Made by a program: the position numbers and the translations under genes. Under the pieces are notes generated by a model, which was given only the letters and a program-made list of their open reading frames with translations, was not told where the DNA came from and searched no databases. This document shows positions 9,206-24,515 of a DNA stretch of 28,709 nucleotides, in pieces (the first letter of the stretch is position 1; each line of letters begins with the position of its first letter). Source of the stretch: Choristocarpus tenellus KU-1152 (taxonomy: Eukaryota > Phaeophyceae); assembly GCA_964200185.2 (NCBI GenBank), contig CAXNAD020000120.1, positions 1 to 28,709 on the forward strand, read 5' to 3'.

Positions 9206-9680
9206 AGAGACAATGCAGGAGGAAAATTAACCCTCGCAAGGTCAGTCAGGAAAGGAGTGGGCATAGTAGGGGGGGGGTTTGTAACCTCCGCTCAACAACA
9301 CGATATTGACGTCATCAAGAAGTAATATTGACATCAAGAAATAGAGTGTGTGTCTTCTAACGGAAGGGCATTTTAAAGGTATATATCTTAGTAGGGAGGT
9401 GGGTATGACGTATTGGAAAAAGCTTGTTGATCAAACACAATTATAATTTCTTCTGATTTAGTGCAACTATAAGTGTTAGATGATTCAAGTCCCTTTTCAA
9501 AACAAGATCTAAAACAAGACTTTTCAATTATTGTAAGTGATGTCATTCTCCCACTTTTCGAAGAAATCGATGACACTATTGCCACTTCATAATACAGAAG
9601 CACATCGTTTAACGTGATGTTTAAGGGATACACCCCAAACACTCAGCACAACCTTGTTGTATTAGACGTCTTGAGATAAG
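9206..9680. other. Upstream region of the MoaA-type gene with a small tandem repeat
   Basis: A 22-base unit at 9303-9324 is partly repeated at 9325-9340 (ATATTGAC followed by ATCAAGAA). A G9 run lies at 9269-9277. A reverse-strand open frame at 9388-9642 is unrecognised. No clear TATA box was picked out near the start codon at 9681. Confidence 0.4.
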
Positions 9681-12600
9681 ATGGTACGTCTGGTAGTTCG
9701 AAGAGCTTGTGCCATCCTCGATCAGCATGTTGATGGGACTTTCGCCCGGTTCTCAACTGCCAGTGTTGGCAAACCTTCAACAACAGACTCGTCCATTGTC
9801 TTGAATGCATTGAGACAAAGGATGAAGGATGGTCCCGGCTTGGCGGATTTCCTTGGATCGTCCAGCACTCACAAAGGGAATGAAAACATGCCGTCAGAAA
9901 CAAGTAAGGCTCGCTAGCTGGAGTTGATGGTTTCATGTTTTGGGTTGAGAACGAGGGCGAGTCACCTCTCACTCTTCAAGCACGTAACATATCGTGTCTC
10001 CCCTGAGCAAGTATGCATCAGACGTTTATGCTTATATCGCTTTTAATATGTTGAACTTCTAGCGTCCTCAACGCGCACGTCAAGTTGCTGTTCGCCTGGT
10101 GCAAATGGTATTGTGGGAAACTTATGGCAACAGTTATTGTGGCACTCTCTGCATAGCGATGAAGAGTCGGTGCATTTCTGCTCTGCCTTGTAGGGATCTA
10201 CAAGTGCCAGTAATGTTTGAGGCTTTGCAACAACGTGGTGCTGGCGTGATACACACTTGTTAACTTTCACCAATGTACCTTGAGAGATACAGAGGAGTGT
10301 GAGCGTGTCTTACGGGGTATTGTTACTGCTTGCTTGGGCGAAGCAAAGCTGTTACACTCGTTAAGGTTTGATGCAGAGCGTGTAGCCTCCCAGTTTAGGT
10401 CTTTTTTTCATCCAAAATCTTGCTATTTTTCTGCGTTTTCTCAGGTAGCCAAACAAGTCCTTCCCTGTCCATCGAAGCCATGAGGACGCTCGCGGCGCGT
10501 TTGCGGGAGGCTGAGACTGCGAAAAACAGAGCAGCTGAGGGTTTGGTAAATTCTGCCAATACTAGCATGCTCTCTGACTCCTATGGGCGTTTCCACAACT
10601 ACCTGCGCATCTCACTAACGGAAAGGTGAGATACTCCACAGTCGCACACATTGTCCATGAAACACTGGTTTTACATTTGTGTGCCGCCTGTCCCATGAAG
10701 TATTAGTAATTAGAAGATGATGCAAGGACCACATTGACAATCTTCGTGAGAACTTTCTAGATTTGATCTCGAAATTTGACTTTCAATAAATATTCTGGGA
10801 CAAAATTGATTGGACTTATCGTGAAATGGCGTCAAATGGACCTGAAATGAGGCCACACCGAAAAAGATCCTTGGATCGAAACAATCTTTTGGTTCATATA
10901 TGTAAGTCATCTATCTTTAGGAATAAAGAGTTATGCGAAGGGGACTTCACTGACAAAATTGTCTGCTTGAACTGTAGCTGTAACGATGTACAGATTGGAG
11001 ATAGAGTGTGAACATAGCCCATACTTGAAGCTCGTAACCACACTATGGATGCGTACAGAGATCACTATGGAGAAACTCAGTATGATGTAGAGTTCATAGC
11101 AAAAACGTAGGTTTTCCTCTCAAGACCAAGAATTTTCATGAGAAATTGGAAAAATATGCCATCTTAGATTTCGTGTTCTTTTGGTCTCAAAATTGAGATT
11201 GTTGTCTAGTCTCTTGTATTGTCAAAGCTATAAATACGTACCCAAATTGCCTTTCAAAACCCCCTTACAAAAACTCTTTGCTGGTTTTTGTAGAAAAGGA
11301 ATGGAATTCGAAGTTGGGAAAACACTAGTACCTGTGTCTTCATGACCTTGATCTGGATCTGTGTCCTTGTTTGGAAGGTTGTTAACTAGATAAAATGCTC
11401 CCAATGATCTGCTCCTTGCACTAGAATGCCTTTTTAAAACAAGATTTTCTTGGCAACCACCTTGGTTGAGGTGGAGGTTTATGGCGACACCATGGACGAT
11501 GTGTGTGGTACCATCAATCTCTACAAAACTGTTATGTGGAGGGTAGTTTAAGAAGCTTTGTTGCATAGACCATATGGTACTATCATCATCCTTGTCTTCT
11601 CTTTCCAATGTGAACCTCAGTAGGGACAAGAGGTGGAGTGACAATTGCTCACTTTTCATCACTCGCCAAGCCCTGTGTAGCAAATATTTCTCAGTGTACA
11701 CCAAATATTTGTGTTGGCATTCCAGGTGCAACTTGCGATGCATCTATTGCATGCCAGAAGCAGGTGTTGATTTACAAGCACAGAACAAAATGCTTACTAC
11801 AGAGGAGATTGTGCGATTAGGGGCCATGTTTGTCCATGCAGGGGTGGACAAGATTCGTCTTACTGGGGGAGAGGTGATAATTTTTCAACTTGCTTCTGAG
11901 TAATATTAAGAAAGTGTGAGGGTGTTTAGTTTGTATTGGGATGTGGGATATATATTTTTGTTTCTTGTGATATTTGATGGACAAATTGTTGTTTTTCTCC
12001 ATTGGTTAAGGTCCTTTGGTTTTTGCGAGAATAAACATATCCCAGGCTACATGTGCTCTGCAGTAGTGCATTACCCCTCCTGGTAGTTACAATTGCCAAG
12101 CAATGTTTCATCTTTCAATGACTCTGTTTTCCGTTCTTTGCTGGTTAGTGTCCCATTGAAACCATTTCATTACCCCAAATGCTTTCCAATACTACTGTGC
12201 CAGCCCCTGATAAGAAAAGATCTCACAGAGATTGTGAGTTCGTTGAGCTCACTGCCTGGTGTGCGGAATGTGGGTATAACTACAAATGCAATCACCCTTC
12301 GGAAAAAGTTGCCCTTACTGAGGGAAGCTGGACTTACACACATCAATGTGAGGTGTAGGGGTCATTGTGGAGGGATCATATTTTTTATGTGTGGAAACTG
12401 TGCATACTTTAATTGTACAAGACATGCTACTATTTTATTTGTATACCCTTCATAATTTACTTCATGATTGATGAATACTTGAGTTGGAAGAAAAGTAGGA
12501 AGAGACCCAGCTGTTGCCATTTGTAGCATAACAAATGACCTACCTCATGCTGACTCACCATTTCCCTCATTCCATTATCCACTGGGTGAATGTGTGTTAG

Positions 12601-15600
12601 CATTTGTTGGGAGGGCATTCCTTATCCCCTGAGATTGTTGGCTTGATTTCTGTAAGTTACAACCGTGTTTCCCGGCACTTCTAGATGCTACTCATGCCTG
12701 TACCTCTGAATACTCAAGTGGATGGACTATGCAAGATCCCAGATCCCACCCAGATACACTTGCTTAGTGGACATTGTGCTGAAACCGGTGACCTGTCTTA
12801 GCAATACACTGCCAAATCAAAATCAAGAATAACTGCATGGTAGGCTTTTTATGTTTGTTCTTAAAAGTATATACGACCTGTGCAGTAAAAAATAACCCCT
12901 TCTCATCTTGGGACAATGCCACATTCTAGTGTTAGGGTTTGTACCCACAGATTTGCCCAGTCTCACTCTTGATTCTGCTTGTTCTTTGTACCACGTTGAG
13001 GGCAGCTGTTATGATGCCAGGATATTTTCACTGTGATGGAAAGATATTGGTTCCATGCTCATAGATTTATCCAGACATTTATTCTTCACAAGAGGACCAC
13101 CTGCGAATATGACTTTTGGATTTTGTCCTGATATAGTCAGGAATCAATTCTGAAAATGGTTTATGAAAAGAAATGCAACCAGTGTGTCATTAAAAACTGT
13201 ACAAACTGTAGTGCTATAATACAGTGTTCACTTTCTTGACCAAAATTAAGGGGTTTTATTAGAGTTAACTTTGTTGGAATAATAGATTAGTTTTGAGATT
13301 AGTTAGCAATCAATGCCACAGATAGTCCTCTTCAGTCGAACAACCTAAGAAGGCAAACAGCAACTATAGGACAGGGACCTAATAACGTGTGCCAATGGTG
13401 GACAAGTCACTCCATATAGCATAGGATAGTATTGTATAGGAAAGGAACATATGCCATACTGTACTTGTGAGTTTTCTGACTGTGGAGTCAATCATGCGGT
13501 AATGTCACAAAGATCTTGACCTTACTTATTCAGACCTTACGTATTCAGACTGAAGGGGACACTCAAAATGAGCATTGTGTTTCTTGCTTACTCATTAATG
13601 GTCATGCATTTGGTACACTTCCTGCTTGACCTATATTTTATATATTTTATACCCCAACAGTTACAAGCAGCAATGGTTACTGTAGCTACAACAACCATTA
13701 TCCTGGACAGAATGCTTGGATGAGTCCATGTGTCAACAATGCCTATGTTCAGGACAAAGCTCATCACCATTTGGTGTACAACAACCATCATTCATCATCA
13801 ACCATCCACATGAATGCATTTACCGTCCAATATCTTGATACCTTAGTACCTTGGTATCTTTGTATCTTTATTAGTATGTTGTGTATAATGCTGAAATGTT
13901 GAGTTCAATATATGAGCAATGTGTTGTCTGGTGTGTAGAAATTTGCATGGCGCTTGAAGGTACAGGTTTGTGTGTTTAAAGATACGTTTTTTGACATAAA
14001 TGCTGTAAGTTTGTAGTCTAATATGGCCCTGGAGCTTGCATGCCATGACATGCTGAACTACAACCTGTTCAGTAGTTATTGCATGAAATTTGGCACCTAC
14101 AATGTAAACATGGACAGTCATTGAACTAGCAATCAGGTGCTTCAGTGGCCACGCCTTGAGTAAAGAATGAAGTAGGCATTATTGAAAGTATACCGCCTGA
14201 GAAAGTATTGTGTTCCTCAATGATTTCAAGGTTCCAGCTACCTCTTTGGCAGAGGTGTTATTGCCTATAGTCCATTTCTTAAATGGAAGAGTGCTTCTGA
14301 TTTTTTCATATGTGACATTCATTGCAGAATTTCTTTTACGTAAAGGTTCGGTAAGTTTTATCATGACATCATATGAGATATGTATGTTACAGTTCTTGTG
14401 TAGCACCAGGTACGCTTATGCACAGTGACTGATTCTTGATTCCTGTACTGTGCTACATGTCTGTAATGTATGCACAGTATGCATAAAACGTTTTATGGTG
14501 TTCTAACAAGCATGCCCAGATGTGAGAGTCTTTCCTTCTGATATTTGTTCATATCTTGGTGCGTTGGACAGGTGAGCTTGGATACTCTAAGGCCTGATCG
14601 GTTTGCTGCTATCACAAGGAGGAAAGGCCTTGATGCTGTACATGCATCACTCCAAGAAGCACTGCAACAGGGCTATGGTGGAAGGTGCATCTCTCTAGGC
14701 CTATTGGAAATGCACCTACACCAGTTTTTGCTAGGTCCTTGAGTTGTTTGTATGGGGACAAACCTTTTTTGTAACCTACTTTTTTCTAATTTTTATGTCA
14801 CTTTGGCCACAGGCTCAAGATCAACTGTGTGGTGATGCGAGGAGTGAACAGCGACGAGATTGCACATTTTTTGGAGTTTACAAGGGATAAGGAGCTGGAT
14901 GTTCGATTCATTGAGTGGATGCCCTTTGATGACAATCGCTGGAATGATGACAAATTTGTGTCATATGAGGTACACCTGCATTTGGCATATTGGGGATGAT
15001 GATGACGGAGGAATATATGGTGCTGTACAAGCTTGAAATGTTTGAAATGTTACGCGATTTGTGATGCCAATATGTTTTTTATTTTATGAATGCTGCATAG
15101 TAGATGAGTGGTGCATACTTACAATGCATTCAGGATTCAGAAAGATTTTTAAGTTTTTATGTACTTCATATGCTTGCATCATTTCCATCACATTTTATAT
15201 GTTACAACCCTGAAACAGCTGCCTACCAAGAGTAACTACTAAAAAATCATAATTTCAATTTTGATCCGGGTTGGTGTATCCCTGAGGTGATTCTGTGGCA
15301 CACAACTGGCATCCTCTGGCACCTACCCTGCTTGCCTGTGACATGACTTTTACAGCATGCCGTATGCTCACTGAACTATTATTGATAGGCCATGCTAGAG
15401 ATAATCAAGGAGCAATATCCAGATTTACAAAGATCTCCTGACTCTGCCAATGATACTACAAAATGGCATCGGGTTCCAGGGTACCAAGGAAGGTGATAGG
15501 TGGAATCCATTCCAGTTTCTTTGTCTTTGATCAGAGAAACTCCTAAGTACTACATAGTGGTCAAGGACATAAGAGACTCTGTGTCAGGGATTTGTGCCAA

Positions 15601-17963
15601 CCCACGTTGGAGTATGCTACGCTTTAAGTGTTTGAATAGTAATAATGCCTATTTTCATCAACAGTTTTGGAAGTCTTCTATATGCTTTCTATGATTAGAA
15701 ATTTTCCTCATGTTCACTAGCATGTAGCAGGACTGCTAGTGTTGCTAAGGTTATTCTGCTTAGACTATGTCAGGAGAGTGTTTCCTATAGTGCACCCTTC
15801 TTTTTTCAACTGTGATGTTGAACACATAAAAGGGTGGACGTTGCACTAATTTTGCTCCAAGTTTTGCCTTAATCCATCTTCTTCTCCAGTTGTGTGTTTT
15901 GGTGTATACACATTGTCAAGCCTGAAGCATTTCAAAAAGCTAAAACATGAACCTTTGTCTGTAACAAACAGTACCCATTACGTGTGATCCATTATTGTAT
16001 AGTTTAAATCATTACTTTGGAATGAAATGTGGTTCATAGTGATCTTTTCCAGGCAAAGGAAACATACATGATGCTAACATTTGGTAAAGACTAAGGTTGA
16101 TGGCACAATTGATTTGGTTGCATGGTATCTAACTAATTGTAGTGTCTTCAAAATGAGGTATTAGTAGTCTTAATAATAGACCCACCCCCATGTTAGTGCA
16201 ATGTCCTTCAAATATTTTGTGCTATCACTGGTTTTGACCTTGGTAGGAGAAGAGATGCAGGCTTGCCAATATTCAAGATTGGAAATTGCATCTTCTTTGT
16301 GGGGGACCTTGCTTCTCAAGCACAATACATTCCTCGTGTTTACGGGATTCTGAACTCGGCTTAGATTGTCAAATACACCCAAGATTTATTGCTTCAACCC
16401 TTTGCCCAATTTGACAACAATATACTATAGACAGACTTTAGAGTTTTTTGTTTGTTCGTCAATATAGTCTCCAGATCTGTTGTAATAGAGGTTGTTGCTT
16501 GGATATAACACCTGACTAATCAGCTAACTCCAGGCTTCAAGGACTTAAATGTAACGGTTTGATTTTCATGACATTTACCCTGGGATTCACCATTTAGAAG
16601 TAGGATGGGATGTTATAGATACAAGTTTTCTTGTTCTGGATTGAACTCGACTCTCTAGTAAGCATAGTCAAGGAATGAACTTGAAAGCTTACACATGTTT
16701 TATCTGTTATCCAGGGTGGGATTTATCACCTCCATGAGCCAAAATTTCTGTGGAACATGTAACAGGCTGCGTATCACCTCCGATGGCAACCTCAAAGTCT
16801 GTCTTTTTGGAGATGAGAGTCTCAGCCTGCGGGATGCCATCAGGGGTGAGCAAAACTGGTCAAGATTGGTGGATTAGATTATCTGATGATAATGTTCTCA
16901 GCCTAGTTGTGAGGGTGCAATATATTAGTAAGGTCGTAACTAGGAATGGTAAGGTTGGAGATGTAAACCCTTGTCTCTTTACTCTTACTGTGTTCCACTT
17001 TTTGCAAGGATAGTAAGATAGAATGGCAGTTGCCCCCAATTTCTGCCGCCTCGAGTAGGGCCCCTCTCTTGCCTTGCAGTGCTGCACACCCACAGCTACC
17101 ACATGTTTGGCTACATCTTTTGCAATAGTTTGTGAACCAACCAGTGATTGAAAATCTGACTCACAAACCTTATAATGTCAATTCAAACTTTATTCAAGGT
17201 GCATTTTCAACCAAGAGTCGCATTAGAGATCGGGAAAGATTTAGGCATGTGGTTAAGTAGAACTTATGGTTGAATTTAGAAGGAAAAATTGATACTTTGG
17301 AGTATGTTTTGGGAAGGTCTTGCTTTGTCTGTGATTTGTACAATATACAATATATTCATTTACACCATACTATTTACTGACATTTTTGAGTTAGGAGAAT
17401 TTGCAGATCTACTCGAGTAGTTGATGCCCTGTCCCCCGTAAGAGTTAGGTTTATATCCTTGATTATGTCAAGAGTTTATTTCTCTGAGGTCTACTTCAAG
17501 TTATTGCTCTTGAATTCACGTACTGAAAGGAGCACATGTCAAGTTCTGAGTACATGACTTTCAAGTCTCAAAGTCTGTGACTGCACATTTGACATTTGGT
17601 GAATAATGAAAGGGAAAACAGAATCCCGATGATCTGTGGACGTCCTGCAACTGAACGTATGGAGTATCAACACAATCTATCCTTACTAGAACATGCCTTG
17701 GAATTTAATATAAGGCAAGTGTAGTGTGATATAATTTGTGAAATATGGGACAATTTTTTAGTAGCATTATGCAAATACCTTTATGGTCAACTGACTGTCC
17801 TATACTCTGCTCTTCACCTTTGTCAGGAGGCATGTCAGATGCAGAAACAAGCACGTTGATAAGGGCTGCTGTCCTCGGCAAGCAAGAAGTTCTAGGAGGT
17901 CATGGGGACATGTACAGCATTGCAAACACCAAAAACAGGCCAATGACCACCATAGGCGGATGA
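9681..17963 (+). CDS. CNX2: GTP 3',8-cyclase, MoaA/CNX2/MOCS1A type (molybdenum cofactor synthesis, step 1)
   Basis: Radical SAM enzyme that converts GTP to 3',8-cyclo-GTP, the first committed step to cyclic pyranopterin and molybdopterin; the eukaryotic enzyme works in mitochondria. Exons by homology: 9681-9903, 10445-10625, 11726-11873, 12204-12347, 14572-14684, 14813-14969, 15389-15492, 16715-16845, 17827-17963; all introns GT-AG, joined length 1338 nt, 445 residues in one frame. The core starts at about residue 119 ([17 protein letters not shown]). The radical SAM cluster is C136-X3-C140-X2-C143 and the GGE motif is 182-184. The second, substrate-side cluster is C369-X2-C372-X13-C386. The protein ends in the Gly-Gly needed by the family. 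The first 118 residues are extra; residues 1-30 are rich in Arg, Ala, Ser and Val and look like a mitochondrial presequence. The start ATG has an in-frame TGA three codons upstream. Exon 1 is less certain than exons 2-9. No MoaC partner is fused or adjacent. Confidence 0.93.
9904..10444 (+). other. Intron 1 of the MoaA-type gene, with open segments
   Basis: The donor is CAA|GTAAGG and the acceptor TTCTCAG|GTAGCC. The intron holds unusually open sequence: plus-strand frames at about 10063-10265 and 10248-10405 and a minus-strand frame at 10043-10273. The second plus frame gives a helical-looking peptide containing [20 protein letters not shown]. None can be joined in frame between exon 1 and exon 2 with clear GT-AG sites, so I leave them as intron. 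Confidence 0.5.
11228..11743 (-). other. Unrecognised 171-codon antisense open frame in MoaA-type intron 2
   Basis: A reverse-strand frame without stops covers the last 500 bases of intron 2 and runs 18 bases into exon 3. It is long for AT-rich intron sequence. It has no recognised domain, signal peptide or membrane segment. It could be a nested gene, a remnant of an inserted element, or chance. The overlap with a real exon on the other strand argues against its N-terminal part being coding. Confidence 0.25.
12348..14571 (+). other. Intron 4 of the MoaA-type gene (2.2 kb)
   Basis: This is the longest intron in the window. It holds a 15-base tandem duplication at 13519-13548 (ACCTTACTTATTCAG then ACCTTACGTATTCAG) and short frames around 13588-14121 with no recognised content. 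Its acceptor, ACAG|GTGAGC, is itself a good splice-donor sequence. Confidence 0.6.
15493..16714 (+). other. Intron 7 of the MoaA-type gene
   Basis: The donor is GGAAG|GTGATA and the acceptor TTATCCAG|GGTGGG. The interval is AT-rich, and apart from short unrecognised frames I see nothing in it. Confidence 0.75.
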
Positions 17964-20363
17964 TTTTGTGGGGAGGGCTAAGACTGTACCTTATGAAGTA
18001 GGTGGCAACTCTCACCTAACATCTATGTGTGATGATAGATAACTTACTTTTTTTTGCACCTGTTAGTCCACTCTTGTCAAACTGAGCTGCATCCTCTCAA
18101 CCATATCCTACATACTCTGGAAATAGATCATGTACCCTAGATTGTGGTGGGTAATTGTTGATACACCCTTTCCAGAGTTCTTATATTATCTTTCTCCTTT
18201 GCTATTTGGACCTGAAGGTGTATTGTAGTGTGGTAGTTCATTTCATTAAATGATCATGTTGCAGACCAAATTGGATTGACAATTTACTTGGCATTGGCTC
18301 TATTTGTCACCTGAAGTGAGGGATGTCTTCAGACTACTCTTGTGACAGCTATGGATTTGTCTTCCTTACTAATCAACACTATTCTTATTCCTCTAGGATT
18401 GAGTTCTCTATGTTACACAGTTTGCAAAGTGCTCAACAACAAAATGTCTGGGGGAACTCAGGGCAGCAGACTGAAATTTGCTATTGAGTCTGCGTCAAAC
18501 AAAATTGGGTTGCTTACTTGCTGAGCCGGCCTGCAGTCCTTCTCTGGTGACAATAGATCTAGGGTATGTATGTTAACACTACACAATATAGATTTACTGT
18601 GGGTGTGTACATCTATAACAATGTGGTTAGATGCACTCTGATCTGAAGGGTGATGTATCTGAACTCATCAACCTCTTTACCTATCCTTGGGTTTGGAGTT
18701 GAACTGTGTTCCTCAAGTCGCAAGTTGGGTCTCTTGGCATGTCCATGTGCTCTCTCAATCAAGTGAGGGATATTGGCCCGCATTTATAGATCTATGTGCT
18801 TCTCAAAGACACAACTTGACATATAAATGAGTTACCATACAGACTCAGAAACTCATGTATAAGTGGTGATAAATGCATCCTAGTATAATAGACTTGACAT
18901 TCTTCAGCAGAGTAGCATTGTAAAGATCGTCAATTCTTTTGGCAGAGGTTCAAATGAAAGACTCATCCTATTGTGAACAGTGAGATGGTGTGTTATATTC
19001 TGACATTAGAAAGTGAAGGAAGACCTCAGGAGGGAACACCTCTTTTGCTCTTCTCTGTGAATACATTGAAGCAATCAGAGTTTAATCTCTTTTATCAGAC
19101 CATGTGAAGGATCACATTTTTTCAGTGTAATGCAAAGGCTCCAGTGTGTAATTGGAGTGCTTAAGCTATTCAATTTTTTGTACTGTTTAGTTCAACATCT
19201 GCTGCTTAATTCCTTTTTTCCATTGGTTTCTCTTGCATCTCCTGTTGTAGCTTCTACCATTTGTGTCGTTCTTCAATGGCTTTCAGAGTCTATATATTGG
19301 AACAAGTACTCTAATTCCCAGGTGTTGGGTGTTAGTGGTGTTAGCCACCACTACTGTAAGGTGTTGGACACAACCGCATGTTATCAAAATTCCTGTGGTA
19401 CATGGGAGGGGTGTAAATGCTGTATGGTTTAGCAAATTGGAATCTATCACCAAAAACGATACATGTTTCTCAGCTGATGTTGAAGCACAGGCCTCACTCT
19501 AGGCACCATTTTGAAAGAAGCATGGTTTTGAATTTTCACGTATGATCATATATGCAAGGCAAACATCACGGATTTGAACAACCTACTGCACAAGGAGTTA
19601 GCAACAAAATATCAAAATATTCATGATTTAACTGTAGAACATGAGAAGCTGGGGGGCAAATAAAGTATTATGTAGAAAGGAAGTCCGATTTGTTGTGCAG
19701 TTCCACCAGTGAAGCAGACTTCCACAGCTGAAACTTGGGTCACATATAAAATCATTTCAATTCTATATTCAAACTGTTTTACCAGTTCTACTTCAATTCC
19801 ACATTGTTGGCAAGCATTGAACTTACCACACAGCTTCAGAATTTTTCTTAACGTCAGGGGACAAACATCTGGAAAATATAAACACAAAAACTCAATATTC
19901 CTGCTCGTGTTCTGCATATTCATGTATTCTAAACATAGTTGACATTCTATGGTTCAGGCAGCTCTGTGGTTGACAGGTATTAACCAGAAAATGCAGGACT
20001 GTATAGTAAGTCATTTTGTTTTATGCTGCAATGGAGTTAGTTGTGTTAGGATTTTTTTGAAAATATACACTTAACAGGGCAAACCTTGGCTGTCAAGAGA
20101 CACTGGCTCTAGGTTACTTGTTTTAATTAGTGTCAGGCATTGAGCAATATCACAGAAGAAAGGCATGACCATGGGGTGACAAAAACAGCCCTGAAACAAA
20201 GAGATAAGCAATAACATTGAAATCACCCTGTGCATTAACTTCAGTAAATATAAAACAGGTGTAACTGATGTTCCCCCTCAATGTGCTATTACGACTTTGA
20301 AAGGTGTGTAACCAAGAGTATGGCTCTGCAAACGTTCTTGTCCTTCCAAATAGATGCAAGGTA
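17964..20363. other. Intergenic region between convergent genes
   Basis: The MoaA-type gene ends at 17963 and the NKAP-family gene is placed to end at 20364 on the other strand, so this interval should hold both 3' untranslated regions. Open frames at 19130-19502 (plus) and 19621-19923 (minus) are unrecognised. I looked for a MoaC-like sequence here, as the usual partner of MoaA, and saw none. Confidence 0.5.
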
Positions 20364-24226
<3,863 letters not shown>

Positions 24227-24515
24227 ATCTCGCTCTCCGTCCTATCTCCCTTGTGATACGATATACTCAATATATGATTGGTATCAATCACCATAGCACA
24301 ACTACTTTTTTAGATGAAAACAAATTATTGTGGTACTTCTCTTACATACTACGTATAAATAGTAGTATATTCTCATACGTAGTATATTTTAACTTCTGAC
24401 ATAGTGAACGAAGAGTTAATGTAAAAAAATGAAGTGCGTGTGATCGATGCTCATGTTTCCGAGTGGAATCCCCATCGTACTCATACACCCTTGCCCTCAT
24501 AACCCCAAATCGAAA
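24227..24515. promoter_or_regulatory. Divergent promoter region between the NKAP and SBPase genes
   Basis: Only 289 bases separate the two start codons, so the genes probably share a bidirectional promoter. A perfect 10-base inverted repeat (TACTACGTAT at 24347-24356 and ATACGTAGTA at 24375-24384) brackets a TATA-like TATAAATA at 24354-24361, about 155 bases before the SBPase start used here. Whether TATA boxes matter in this organism is unknown. An in-frame upstream ATG at 24447 would add 23 residues and bury the signal peptide, so it is unlikely to be the main start. Confidence 0.5.

Noticed and set aside
17964-20363. A MoaC (MOCS1B/CNX3) partner downstream of or fused to the MoaA-type gene
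   Set aside because: The MoaA-type protein ends with its normal Gly-Gly and stop, and I found no MoaC-like motif in the following 2.4 kb.
24447-24515. Start of SBPase at the upstream in-frame ATG
   Set aside because: It would put 23 residues, several of them Pro, in front of the hydrophobic signal peptide; the ATG at 24516 begins the signal peptide directly.
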